Source of the DNA: Helicobacteraceae bacterium
GTDB lineage: Bacteria; Campylobacterota; Campylobacteria; Campylobacterales; Sulfurimonadaceae
NCBI GenBank assembly: GCA_026988515.1
Contig: JALSLA010000016.1
Coordinates: 1 to 63,488 of the forward strand
Length of the DNA stretch: 63,488 nucleotides
Reading direction: 5' to 3'
A program made the position numbers and the translations under genes. Below the pieces are notes generated by a model. It saw nothing but the letters and a program-made list of their open reading frames with translations, ran no database searches and was not told the DNA's origin. Shown piece after piece: positions 27,184 through 36,080 of the stretch; the stretch's first letter is position 1, and every line of letters begins with the position of its first letter.

Positions 27184-27931
27184 CGTCATCTTCTTTTGGT
27201 GCGGGATTGACCGCTTTGACAATGAGAATGGAGAGGCCATAAAGAATAATTAACGGTCCTGCCATGAGCAGTTGCGTTAAGATATCCGGCGGCGTCAAGA
27301 GGGCAGCGACAATAAAAATAATAACAATGGCATATTTGAAAAAGCTGCTCATCTGGCGGTCGTCAACCAGTCCTAAAAGAGCCAGAAAGTAGGCAAAAAC
27401 CGGGAGTTCAAATGCCAGGCCGAATCCAAACATGATTTTGGTAAAAAAGCCGACATAGTCTTCAATATTGATGAGCGGCGTGAATTTAAAACTACCGAAG
27501 GTAATGAGAAAATCAAATCCAAACGGAGTGACGACATAGTAGGCAAAGGCAACACCCACTCCAAACATAATGCTGCCGCCGACAATGAAAGGAATAAGCA
27601 TTTTTTTCTCGTTAGCATAAAGCCCCGGAGCAATAAAGAGCCAAAATTGTGCCAGTATAATGGGCAGTGCCGCTAAGATTCCTGTAAAGAATGCTACCTT
27701 AAGCGCGACAAAAAAGGCACCGCCGACCTGATTGGTGGTTACCATACCATCAGCGGCATGAACAGATTTTTTTCCGACCTCTTCAAGCGCAATATTGAGC
27801 GGTTCAATAATCCACTCTAGCAACGGCTCGTGAAAGAAAAATGCGACAAAAAACATGACTACAACAGCACCGACGGAAATGGCAAGGCGTTTGCGAAGCT
27901 CAATGAGATGCGGGCGTAAATCTTCAAACAT
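27155..27931 (-). CDS. tatC: Twin-arginine translocase subunit TatC
   Basis: A 258-residue TatC, the receptor for twin-arginine signal peptides in the inner membrane. It shows the opening LIELRKRL, six transmembrane helices, and the family segments LAQFWLFIAPGLYANEKK and FGFGLAFELPVF. The acidic C-terminal tail is longer than usual. Its start codon overlaps the tatB stop by 1 base. The neighbouring cytochromes are more likely Sec clients, but the phylum has many Tat-exported redox enzymes. Confidence 0.95.
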   Translation of the reverse strand: MFEDLRPHLIELRKRLAISVGAVVVMFFVAFFFHEPLLEWIIEPLNIALEEVGKKSVHAADGMVTTNQVGGAFFVALKVAFFTGILAALPIILAQFWLFIAPGLYANEKKMLIPFIVGGSIMFGVGVAFAYYVVTPFGFDFLITFGSFKFTPLINIEDYVGFFTKIMFGFGLAFELPVFAYFLALLGLVDDRQMSSFFKYAIVIIFIVAALLTPPDILTQLLMAGPLIILYGLSILIVKAVNPAPKEDDDESEPQPSA

Positions 27932-28359
27932 CAGTGATCCTCTTTCGGTACAGGGGTCTCTTTTTTAGGGAAGGTGACGACTTCGGGCTTTGGCGGCGTC
28001 AGCGGTACTTTTTTGTCACCGTCGTTTACGGGGTTTTTGTCATTGTCGTTACGGGTAGCGGTACTGTTGATCTCATCGGCGATCTCATGAATCTCTTCAT
28101 GTATATTACCCAAGTCTGCCATTTTGCTAAGCTCTTCACTTGCTTGGGTCAACTCTTTTTTGTAGTTGAGCGCCTCTTCTTTAATATCGGCAACATTGAG
28201 TTCATGTTCCAAAGACTCTTTAGCCGAGCCGACGGTTTTTTTAACATTTCTAAAAAATTTTGCAATCTCGACCATCGCCTCAGGGAGTTTGTCCGGCCCT
28301 AAAAACAAGATGGCAATAATTGCAATAATAATAATTTCGGTAAATCCCATTCCAAACAT
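27931..28359 (-). CDS. tatB: Twin-arginine translocase subunit TatB
   Basis: A 142-residue protein with a single N-terminal helix (FTEIIIIAIIAILFLGPDKLPE), the FGP-type hinge, an amphipathic helix, and a long charged, proline-rich tail, as in TatB. TatB and TatC together form the receptor; a tatA gene is not in view. A TTACATGTAA palindrome lies 12 bases upstream of the start, at 28371, the position where promoter or operator elements would be expected. Confidence 0.88.
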   Translation of the reverse strand: MFGMGFTEIIIIAIIAILFLGPDKLPEAMVEIAKFFRNVKKTVGSAKESLEHELNVADIKEEALNYKKELTQASEELSKMADLGNIHEEIHEIADEINSTATRNDNDKNPVNDGDKKVPLTPPKPEVVTFPKKETPVPKEDH

Positions 28360-28416
28360 CAGTCAATCTTTTACATGTAAATTAATTAAGTGAAGCGATT
28401 TTAGCCAAAGTAATAT

Positions 28417-29472
28417 TTAATCTTCTATAAACAGAGCAATTTCATCGCTAAGAAGGTAGTCGGTGTTGTAAAAAACATTGTCGTGAAAGGTCAGCTTTTT
28501 TGCATCGACCAGCAGTTGTGCGCGTTGAAACTCTGCAGCACCCAACAGATGTCGTGAGACCCCTACAATACTGCGAAGACCTAAAAAAATACGCTCGCTT
28601 TTAATCTCGCTGTCGTGCAGTGTTTCACGGGTGTTGAAGCAGGGCGACTGGATGTAGGCTTCAATATTGCGGTGCGGGTAGTAGCGTATATTGTTCACGC
28701 AGCCCACCGCACCCGCTCCAATGCCGAGATAGGGGAGATGGCGCCAGTAACTGAGATTGTGTTGTGAGGGGGAGATACCGAAATTGGAAATTTCATACTG
28801 TTTAAAGCCATGCTGTTCAATAGCGCTAAAGAGTTGCCGTGTCTGTGTTAAATGCTCTTTGGCGACTTCGGGTCGATTGGCAAAGACGGTACCTGCTTCA
28901 ATGCTTAAAGCATAGGCGCTGACATGGTCAATGGGAAGTGCAAACGTCTGCTTTAAATCGGCTTGTAGCAGTGACGGCGTATCAAAAGCGGTGGCGTAGA
29001 TGAGATCGAGTGAGATGTGTGCAATGCCCAGTGCAGCGGCATTGGTAACGGCACGTATGGCATCATCGCGGCTGTGAGAGCGTCCTAAACGTTTGAGTTT
29101 CGCATTGTTAAAACTCTGTACGCCAAAGCTGACACGGTTAATGCCAAGTTGTTGCATGCCTGCCAACCATGAAGATGTTGCGCTGTTGGGATTCGCTTCG
29201 GCAGTGCATTCGGCCGTAGTACTTAAGTAGGGACGAAGCGTTTTAAAAAACGGCTCATAGAGTTTTGGTGGTACGGTCGATGGTGTTCCTCCACCGATAA
29301 AGAGACTCTCAATAGCGCCGTGTGTTACATGAAAGCGCTCCAGATCTTTAAGAAGCTGCTGATGTACCGACTGCATATAGTGTTCTTTGAGATGGAACTT
29401 TTCAACATAGGAGTTAAAACTACAGTAGTGGCATTTTGAGTCGCAAAAAGGGATATGCAGATAGAGTAACAT
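28417..29472 (-). CDS. hemW: HemW-like radical SAM haem chaperone
   Basis: A 351-residue radical SAM protein. The cluster motif CDSKCHYCSF (CxxxCxxC followed by another Cys-free turn) lies at about residues 10-18, and GGGTPS follows near 70. Length and motif fit HemW, the haem-trafficking relative of oxygen-independent coproporphyrinogen oxidase HemN, which is about 450 residues. HemW lacks coproporphyrinogen oxidase activity in studied bacteria. Two nearby ATGs (29481 and 29472) are possible; the second gives the family's usual N-terminus. It neighbours an octahaem cytochrome gene, divergently arranged. Confidence 0.87.
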   Translation of the reverse strand: MLLYLHIPFCDSKCHYCSFNSYVEKFHLKEHYMQSVHQQLLKDLERFHVTHGAIESLFIGGGTPSTVPPKLYEPFFKTLRPYLSTTAECTAEANPNSATSSWLAGMQQLGINRVSFGVQSFNNAKLKRLGRSHSRDDAIRAVTNAAALGIAHISLDLIYATAFDTPSLLQADLKQTFALPIDHVSAYALSIEAGTVFANRPEVAKEHLTQTRQLFSAIEQHGFKQYEISNFGISPSQHNLSYWRHLPYLGIGAGAVGCVNNIRYYPHRNIEAYIQSPCFNTRETLHDSEIKSERIFLGLRSIVGVSRHLLGAAEFQRAQLLVDAKKLTFHDNVFYNTDYLLSDEIALFIED

Positions 29473-29568
29473 GCAATGCATTGTAGGGTAATGAAGCTTC
29501 AGAAATACTTGCGTTACATGTCACTTTCTTAAATACTGTTTTTATGTTATTATTTTAATATTTAGCAC

Positions 29569-30900
29569 GTGTATGAGGGGTGTCGTATTAAAAAGTTTGG
29601 AATCTATCTGTTGCTGGTACTGGGTGGTGTTCTTGCCTATTTTGCCTATCAGAATCTCGCTAAAATTTACCCGTTCTATTTTCAGTTAACACAGCAGCAT
29701 GTCGGAATGAGTGTCGATCTGCAAAACAGAGAACAGAAAAGTGCAGACTTTGTGGGAGCAGGCACGTGTCGAAAATGCCATGAAGAGAACTATGAAGCGT
29801 GGTCGCATTCGCGCCATCCCAAGATGATTCAAGATCCGCGACAAGATGCCAACGTCATTGTGGCTGATTTTTCGCAGCTCCCTCACGATGCCGATTTTAC
29901 GTTAGAGGAGATCGTCTATACCGTCGGCGGAAAATTCAAACAGCGTTATATGCTTGCCCATGACACTAACGGCACGGAAGACTATATTTTGGGCAATTAT
30001 CAGTGGAATGTGCAGACACAGCAGTGGCAGCCGTTTAAACCGTGGAAATACTGGTACCAAGACGCGTACCCTCATAACAATGCCGGGTTGCCGACTTCCC
30101 GTGCGTGCGACGGGTGCCACTTTACCGGATTTATGTCACGAGAAAAGCGTGTGGATATTGGAATAGGGTGTGAGTCGTGTCACGGCCCGGCATCGGAGCA
30201 TATCAAAGATCCCGATTCCAGCGTCTACAAAGCTTCAACGAGTGATCCGATACGCCAAAACGAAGTCTGTTTGCAGTGTCACATGCGTAATCGAGACAAA
30301 CGTTTAGAAGATCATAACATCAGCACTATTTATGCCGATGCGCGCGACTACCCGTTCGGGTATGAAGCGGGTAAGGCGTTGAATCAATACAAGATGATTG
30401 CCCCTTTTGTATTGGGATATGAGACCAAAGAGTTTTATGCCAACGGAGCGGCGAAGAAAAACCGTACGCAGGGCAATGAGTTTGTGCACTCCATTAAGGG
30501 ACGCCACGGTATTACATGTATTAATTGCCATAACCCGCATACACTAGAGCCTACGGCAGAAAACAACAGCGGCAATGCCTTGTGCATGCGTTGTCACAGT
30601 TTCGGTTCGATCATTGGACCGCATCAACAATCGTTAACACAACATACGCACCACAAGGCGGACTCCAAAGGTTCGCTTTGCGTAGAGTGTCACATGCCAA
30701 AGACCGGTCGTCATACCGGAAAGTCACCGCTGACGGTACGCAGCCATCTTTTTGGATTTACGACACCTGCGGAGACACTCAAATATAATATGCCTTTGGA
30801 GACCAATGCCTGTTATGCATGCCACCGTCATGACCGTGATATGAAAACATTACAAGAAGATCTGCAACAGTGGGGCATGATAGGGTGGGATAAACAGTAA
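29569..30900 (+). CDS. Octahaem cytochrome c
   Basis: A 443-residue protein with an N-terminal membrane anchor (about 9-27) and eight CXXCH haem sites, with first cysteines at residues 67, 180, 201, 234, 317, 339, 371 and 415. The first site (GTCRKCHEENYEAW) resembles the cytochrome c554 family. Additional histidines (SHSRHPK, HHK) may be distal ligands. It probably takes electrons from the quinone pool or passes them to a periplasmic reductase. It is shorter than known octahaem hydroxylamine oxidoreductase or nitrite reductase types, so no substrate is assigned. The GTG at 29569 is the given start, but ribosome-site spacing also allows an unusual ATT at 29587. Confidence 0.85.
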   Translation: MYEGCRIKKFGIYLLLVLGGVLAYFAYQNLAKIYPFYFQLTQQHVGMSVDLQNREQKSADFVGAGTCRKCHEENYEAWSHSRHPKMIQDPRQDANVIVADFSQLPHDADFTLEEIVYTVGGKFKQRYMLAHDTNGTEDYILGNYQWNVQTQQWQPFKPWKYWYQDAYPHNNAGLPTSRACDGCHFTGFMSREKRVDIGIGCESCHGPASEHIKDPDSSVYKASTSDPIRQNEVCLQCHMRNRDKRLEDHNISTIYADARDYPFGYEAGKALNQYKMIAPFVLGYETKEFYANGAAKKNRTQGNEFVHSIKGRHGITCINCHNPHTLEPTAENNSGNALCMRCHSFGSIIGPHQQSLTQHTHHKADSKGSLCVECHMPKTGRHTGKSPLTVRSHLFGFTTPAETLKYNMPLETNACYACHRHDRDMKTLQEDLQQWGMIGWDKQ

Positions 30901-30941
30901 TAAAGTTTTGCTATAATGACGCTAAAATCAAGGAGACAGGC

Positions 30942-31292
30942 GTGCGTTCACCTCGTGGTTTTGGGAAAAACTACTTTACATTCTCAGCGGTACAGGCTCA
31001 CAGTGTTCAACCGCATCTGCAGGGTCGACGCTCTCGTGTTACGATGCTATTGCGTCATCGGTGCACGCTTCAAGACGAAGAGGCGAGCCTGCTTAACGAA
31101 GATCCGCCGCTTGAACTTCTTACTTTACCGTGTACGCTCAATATCAAGGCATGCCATTGTAACTGCTTTGATACATTAAAGACCCGCCTGGCACTGTTAA
31201 TTAATCTTTTTATTCCCCGTTGTCCTTATTATACGACCTGTTTTGCATTTCGCCGTACCGGTGTGCATCCTCCCCAAAACTCCTCTTTTTAA
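30942..31292 (+). CDS. Possible 116-residue protein ahead of metE
   Basis: GTG at 30942 has AAGGAG at ideal spacing and a TATAAT-like box (CTATAATG) about 30 bases upstream. The reading frame is open for 116 codons. The product is arginine- and leucine-rich and has a cysteine cluster (ACHCNCF near residue 70, then RCPYYTTC), which could bind metal, but resembles nothing I know. It ends 53 bases before metE. Either it is a small metal- or redox-related protein or a regulatory leader for metE. Lack of recognisable homologues keeps confidence low. Confidence 0.4.
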   Translation: MRSPRGFGKNYFTFSAVQAHSVQPHLQGRRSRVTMLLRHRCTLQDEEASLLNEDPPLELLTLPCTLNIKACHCNCFDTLKTRLALLINLFIPRCPYYTTCFAFRRTGVHPPQNSSF

Positions 31293-31344
31293 ACCTGATT
31301 TTTACAAAAAATTACAAATATTACAGATAACAAAAGGATGTACA

Positions 31345-33624
31345 ATGTCTAAAAACAGTTATGTCGTGGGATTTCCACGTATTGGAGAGCAGCGAGAGTT
31401 AAAAAAAGTCTTAGAGCAATTCTGGGCACAGCAGTGTTCTTTTGACGAGGTCGAACGTGTAGCCAGCGAGCTTAAACAGCGCCACTGGAAGTATCAAAAA
31501 GAGGCGGGTATTGCCTATATAAGTTCCAATGACTTTTCACTTTACGATAATATGCTCGATACGGCAGTTATGCTCGGAGCCGTTCCAAAACGTTTTGCGC
31601 ATCTCAGTGGTGAGACACGTTACTTTGCTATGGCGCGAGGCAATCAGGAGTGTGTTGCCATGGAGATGACAAAGTGGTTTAATACCAACTATCACTATAT
31701 TGTTCCGGAACTCTCGGTAGAAGATACCTATTGTCTGGATGCTTCCAAGGTGATTAACGAATATAACGAGGCGAAAGCACTGGGTATTACGACAAAGATC
31801 AACCTGATTGGCCCCATTACTTTTTTAGGTCTCAGCAAACGCGTTGATCGCGGGGATACCTACGAACTATTGGGTAAGATTGTGCCACTTTATGAAGAGC
31901 TTCTTGCCAACATTGCAGCGTTAGACGATGCGGTTACGGTACAGATTGACGAGCCGATTTTTGTTACCGGTGTCGATACGAAAGTTTTAAGTCTTATTAA
32001 ACCTACGTACGATGCACTTTGCAGTGTGAGTGAGCATCTTCAGGTGATTGTTACAACGTACTTTGAGCACTCCAATGAAGCAACGAAAGTACTGCTTAAT
32101 ACGCCGGTATGGGGTCTTGGTCTGGATTTTGTTTATGGAAAAGAAAACCTTGAAATCCTCTCGCTGGTCGGTGCGAGCAATAAACATCTTATTGCCGGCG
32201 TAGTGGACGGTCGCAATATCTGGAAAAACGACATTGAGGCAAGCAATGCACTTTTAGAACGGGTAGCAACCCATGTTGATAGCGCGAAGATTATTGTCAG
32301 CTCGTCATGCTCACTGTTGCATACGCCTTTTACATTGAAGTATGAAGCACGTATGGATGCCGAGTTGAAAAACTGGTTAAGTTATGCTGTTGAAAAGCTT
32401 GATGAGATCGTACTGTTAAGCGCACTTTGCAGTAGAGGTCTTCACGGACTTAACGAAGAAGAGATCAGCGTATTTCAGAACAATGTTGATGCCAATAAAA
32501 AACGCAAAAGTTCCTCACGTATCCATGACAAAGCGGTACAAAACAGAGTTTCAAGCATTACGAAATTTGAGCGTGAGGGTAGTTATGAAGAGCGCATTGT
32601 TTTGCAAAAAAAACGTTTGGGCTATAAAGAGCTAACGACAACGACCATTGGATCATTTCCGCAGACACCCGAAGTACGGCAGGCGCGACGCGATTTTAAA
32701 AATGCTGTGATAACACAAGAGGCGTATGAGGCGCAGATGAAAGCGTATATTGACGACTGTGTCGCATTTCAAGAGGAGTGTGGTCTTGATGTGTTGGTAC
32801 ACGGTGAGCCGGAGCGTAATGATATGGTTGAGTATTTTGGCGAACAGCTTAACGGGTACGGATTTTCGCAAAACGGCTGGGTGCAGAGTTATGGCAGTCG
32901 TTGTGTCAAACCGCCGTTTATCTACGGAGACATTAGCCGTCCCAAGCCCATGACGCTCATGTGGACTACCTATGCGCAGAGCAGAACACAACAGGTTATG
33001 AAAGGGATGCTTACCGGTCCGGTGACCATTTTAAACTGGTCATTTGTGCGTGATGACTTAAGTCGTGATGCGGTCTCAAAACAGATTGCCGTTGCCATTA
33101 GTGATGAGATTGACGATCTTCAAAAAGCAGGTATTAAAATTATTCAGGTCGATGAGGCGGCATTTAAAGAGGGCTATCCGTTACGTAGTGACAAAATAGC
33201 CGAATATGAGCGTTGGGCGGTTCGCGACTTTAAAATTGCCGTCAGCAGCGCCATGAAACAGACGCAGATTCATACCCATATGTGCTACAGTGAGTTTAAT
33301 GACATTATTCGTACTATTGAGGCAATGGATGCCGATGTCATCTCTATTGAGACGGCACGAAGCGGCAATGAACTGCTGAAAATCTTTAAAGAAGTCGGAT
33401 ACAAACAAGAGGTAGGTCCCGGGGTTTACGACATTCATTCGCCACGTATTCCAAGCGTCGAAGAGATTGTAGAGCAGATTGAAAAGCTGCTGGAGGTATT
33501 GCCTAAAGAGCAGCTGTGGATCAACCCCGACTGTGGCCTGAAAACCCGTAAATGGGATGAGGTACGCAAGAGTCTGAGAAATATGGTACGCGGTGTGCAG
33601 ATAGTGCGTGAAAAACTGGCATAA
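31345..33624 (+). CDS. metE: Cobalamin-independent methionine synthase
   Basis: A 759-residue MetE, which transfers a methyl group from 5-methyltetrahydropteroyl-glutamate to homocysteine in the cytoplasm. Both barrels are visible: the N-terminal one (SYVVGFPRIGEQRELKK) and the catalytic C-terminal one with GSFPQTPEVRQ, HGEPERNDMVE, IQVDEAAFKEG and THMCYSEF, where the His and Cys bind zinc. The ATG at 31345 follows AAAGGA; an upstream in-frame ATG at 31243 would add 34 residues. Its presence implies methionine synthesis without cobalamin. A possible hairpin lies after the stop at 33647-33671 (ACAGCCAC/GTGG-CTGT) without a U run. Confidence 0.96.
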   Translation: MSKNSYVVGFPRIGEQRELKKVLEQFWAQQCSFDEVERVASELKQRHWKYQKEAGIAYISSNDFSLYDNMLDTAVMLGAVPKRFAHLSGETRYFAMARGNQECVAMEMTKWFNTNYHYIVPELSVEDTYCLDASKVINEYNEAKALGITTKINLIGPITFLGLSKRVDRGDTYELLGKIVPLYEELLANIAALDDAVTVQIDEPIFVTGVDTKVLSLIKPTYDALCSVSEHLQVIVTTYFEHSNEATKVLLNTPVWGLGLDFVYGKENLEILSLVGASNKHLIAGVVDGRNIWKNDIEASNALLERVATHVDSAKIIVSSSCSLLHTPFTLKYEARMDAELKNWLSYAVEKLDEIVLLSALCSRGLHGLNEEEISVFQNNVDANKKRKSSSRIHDKAVQNRVSSITKFEREGSYEERIVLQKKRLGYKELTTTTIGSFPQTPEVRQARRDFKNAVITQEAYEAQMKAYIDDCVAFQEECGLDVLVHGEPERNDMVEYFGEQLNGYGFSQNGWVQSYGSRCVKPPFIYGDISRPKPMTLMWTTYAQSRTQQVMKGMLTGPVTILNWSFVRDDLSRDAVSKQIAVAISDEIDDLQKAGIKIIQVDEAAFKEGYPLRSDKIAEYERWAVRDFKIAVSSAMKQTQIHTHMCYSEFNDIIRTIEAMDADVISIETARSGNELLKIFKEVGYKQEVGPGVYDIHSPRIPSVEEIVEQIEKLLEVLPKEQLWINPDCGLKTRKWDEVRKSLRNMVRGVQIVREKLA

Positions 33625-33814
33625 TACTCTCGCATGACCTGTAAATACAGCCACTTTTTCAGGTGGTCTGTATGCAACAACCTGATGCACCAAGAAGAAA
33701 ATCGAGTGCCGACAAGAGCAATAAAATTCCTAAAGATACATAATTTAACAATGTACTTGAAGTAACCTTTTTACATGTATTTTCCAATTATACTTATTTT
33801 AATACCAAATTGAC

Positions 33815-33820
33815 TATAAT
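33815..33820 (+). promoter_or_regulatory. Putative -10 box for rppH-lysC-hobA-holB-folP
   Basis: TATAAT at 33815 lies 28 bases upstream of the rppH start, preceded by an AT-rich track, as in Campylobacterota sigma-70 promoters that lack a clear -35. A TTTTTACATGTATTTT copy stands 36 bases further upstream. The 223-base gap after metE is otherwise featureless except for the hairpin at 33647-33671. Confidence 0.5.
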
Positions 33821-33847
33821 CCGCATAATAAACTGAAGAGAAAACTG

Positions 33848-34318
33848 ATGGCAAAAAAGAAGAGATATCGACCCAATGTCGCAATTATAGTATTAGCTCC
33901 CGACTATAAAAAAAGTAAAAAAATTTTTATTGCGGAGCGCAACGATATAGAGGGTATTTGGCAGTTTCCCCAAGGCGGTATCGATCAGGGAGAGAAGCCA
34001 AAAGAGGCAATGTATCGCGAGCTTAAAGAAGAGATCGGAACCAAAAAAGTTACCGTGATTGCCAAGTATCCGAGATGGGTACGATACGACTTTCCTAAAA
34101 AAATCGCCAAGAGAATGACACCGTATGCCGGGCAAAAACAGCGTTATTATCTGGTACGTTTGAAACAGAGCGCATCAATTGACATTGCGACCAAGCATCC
34201 GGAATTTCGTCGTTACAAATTTGTAAAACTCAAAAAACTTTTTAAGCATGTCACACATTTTAAAGCGCCTATATATAAAGAGGTTTTGGGCTATTTTAAA
34301 GCGGAGGGATATTTATAG
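33848..34318 (+). CDS. rppH: RNA pyrophosphohydrolase (Nudix)
   Basis: A 156-residue Nudix hydrolase that removes pyrophosphate from mRNA 5' ends to start decay. The Nudix box is complete: GGIDQGEKPKEAMYRELKEE followed by IG (about residues 44-65), and the family opening YRPNVAIIVL precedes it. It differs from dinucleoside polyphosphate hydrolases mainly in assignment; RppH/NudH is the family for this length and context. One base separates it from lysC. Confidence 0.92.
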   Translation: MAKKKRYRPNVAIIVLAPDYKKSKKIFIAERNDIEGIWQFPQGGIDQGEKPKEAMYRELKEEIGTKKVTVIAKYPRWVRYDFPKKIAKRMTPYAGQKQRYYLVRLKQSASIDIATKHPEFRRYKFVKLKKLFKHVTHFKAPIYKEVLGYFKAEGYL

Positions 34319-34319
34319 A

Positions 34320-35531
34320 ATGTTAATTGTACAGAAGTACGGGGGGACGAGTGTCGGTGATATCGAGCGCATTAAAAATGTTGCCGATCGGGTTGTTAAA
34401 ACTCTCAACGAGGGACATCAGGTAGTTGTGGTAGTCTCTGCAATGAGCGGTGAGACAAACAAGCTTGTTGGCTATGCCGAAGCATTTACCGCCACTCCGG
34501 TTAAAGAAGAGATGGATATGCTGTTGAGCTCGGGTGAGCGGGTAACGGCATCACTGCTTTCCATTGCGCTCAATGCCATGGGGTATCAAGCGACATCAAT
34601 GAGCGGACGACGTGCCGGTATTATGACCGATGCCGTGCATACCAAGGCGCGAATTGAGAGTATTGATGCAACCAGTATGGTCAATGCGCTTAGTGACGGT
34701 AATGTTGTTATTATTGCCGGCTTTCAAGGGGTAAACAGCGACGGGCGTGTTACGACATTGGGACGTGGCGGCAGTGATCTCTCCGCTGTTGCCATTGCCG
34801 GAGCGCTCCATGCCGATTTATGTGAAATCTATACGGATGTCGAAGGTATCTATACGACCGACCCCCGTATTGAACCCAAAGCTAAAAAAATGGAGAAAAT
34901 CTCTTATGAAGAGATGCTGGAGCTTGCTTCATTAGGAGCAAAAGTACTGCAAAATCGTTCGGTTGAACTGGCAAAAAAATTAAATGTTAATTTGGTGACG
35001 CGATCGAGTTTCAGTGATGCTGAAGGAACACTTATTACAAAGGAAGAGAATATTATGGAACAGGCATTAGTCAGCGGTATTGCTTTAGATAAAAAGCAGT
35101 CGCGTATTTCACTTGAAGGCGTGGTGGATCGCCCCGGAATTGCTTCAGATATTTTTATTGCACTGGCAGACAACAATGTCAATATTGACATGATTATCCA
35201 AACTTCCGGACATGATGGAACGACCAGTATGGACTTTACCGTTTCCGGTGATGAACTTAACGATGCCAAAAGCGTTATAGATACGTTTGTTGCCAACAAC
35301 GAAGTGGCAAAAGCTTCGTATGACGAAGGTATCTGTAAAGTGTCTATTGTCGGTGTAGGCATGAAATCACATACCGGTGTAGCTGCCAAAGCATTTTCAA
35401 CCATGGCAAAAGAGAATATTAATATTTTAATGATCTCGACATCTGAAATTAAAGTCTCTATGGTAATAGAAGAGAAGTACGCTGAATTGGCAGTCAGAGC
35501 GCTTCATGATGTTTATGAGCTAGACAAGTAA
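34320..35531 (+). CDS. lysC: Aspartate kinase
   Basis: A 403-residue monofunctional aspartokinase, first step of the lysine, threonine and methionine pathway. It has the opening VQKYGGTSVGD, the central GRGGSDLSA and YTDVEGIYTTDPR motifs, and two C-terminal ACT domains that should give feedback inhibition. The ATG at 34320 directly follows the rppH stop; an in-frame ATG at 34248 lies inside rppH and is rejected. Ten bases separate it from hobA. The order lysC-hobA-holB-folP is shared with H. pylori. Confidence 0.95.
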   Translation: MLIVQKYGGTSVGDIERIKNVADRVVKTLNEGHQVVVVVSAMSGETNKLVGYAEAFTATPVKEEMDMLLSSGERVTASLLSIALNAMGYQATSMSGRRAGIMTDAVHTKARIESIDATSMVNALSDGNVVIIAGFQGVNSDGRVTTLGRGGSDLSAVAIAGALHADLCEIYTDVEGIYTTDPRIEPKAKKMEKISYEEMLELASLGAKVLQNRSVELAKKLNVNLVTRSSFSDAEGTLITKEENIMEQALVSGIALDKKQSRISLEGVVDRPGIASDIFIALADNNVNIDMIIQTSGHDGTTSMDFTVSGDELNDAKSVIDTFVANNEVAKASYDEGICKVSIVGVGMKSHTGVAAKAFSTMAKENINILMISTSEIKVSMVIEEKYAELAVRALHDVYELDK

Positions 35532-35540
35532 AGGAGCATC

Positions 35541-36080
35541 GTGCAAAATTGGACGCTCGATACCATACGTAAAGACGGCGCTTCCATGAGCTGGATGGAG
35601 GAGACCCGTTTTACATGGATTCCGGCTACCTCTCTTGCTATTGAGCAGATTATTAGCGGTAAAACCATTGTGCTTATTACTGACCATGAACGTACATGGT
35701 TTAGCAGTTATATTATCTCATCGCTCAACAAGGTTAAACTGAACCGTCCTATGATACCGGTCGTTTCCATCGATACGATCTATCCGCATTACGATCAGAT
35801 GAGCGGTGCCGAATCGATTGATATGCTCGACTCGATGTTGGAGATGTCTTACAATGCACAGTATTTTTTTTGGTATATTGGAAAAGGTGATGATAAACGC
35901 GCGGACATCTCGAAGCGTTCGGACAATAGCTATTTGTGGCTTTTGGACGAAGATGCACCCAATGCGTTTACCCTGCGTTCGTACGACCCGCTTTTAGACA
36001 TTCAGCTGCTACAGCTGTATCGCCTTTTTGATTTGACGCTCAGTGCGGTGCTTTTCGGTGAAATTGATGAGATCTCCTGA
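35541..36080 (+). CDS. hobA: DnaA initiator-associating factor HobA
   Basis: A 179-residue SIS-like-fold protein that assembles DnaA at oriC in Campylobacterota, the functional counterpart of E. coli DiaA. Recognition rests on length, the opening SMSWMEETRFTWIPA, the DHERTWF loop and the conserved context between lysC and holB. GTG at 35541 follows AAAGGAG. Its stop overlaps holB by 14 bases. Confidence 0.92.
   Translation: MQNWTLDTIRKDGASMSWMEETRFTWIPATSLAIEQIISGKTIVLITDHERTWFSSYIISSLNKVKLNRPMIPVVSIDTIYPHYDQMSGAESIDMLDSMLEMSYNAQYFFWYIGKGDDKRADISKRSDNSYLWLLDEDAPNAFTLRSYDPLLDIQLLQLYRLFDLTLSAVLFGEIDEIS

Noticed and set aside
30901-31344. SAM or cobalamin riboswitch before metE
   Set aside because: I could not find the conserved boxes of either class; the interval is better explained by an open frame with its own ribosome site.
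33647-33671. Terminator after metE
   Set aside because: ACAGCCAC with GTGG-T-CTGT can form a hairpin but no U run follows, so it is mentioned only as a possible hairpin.
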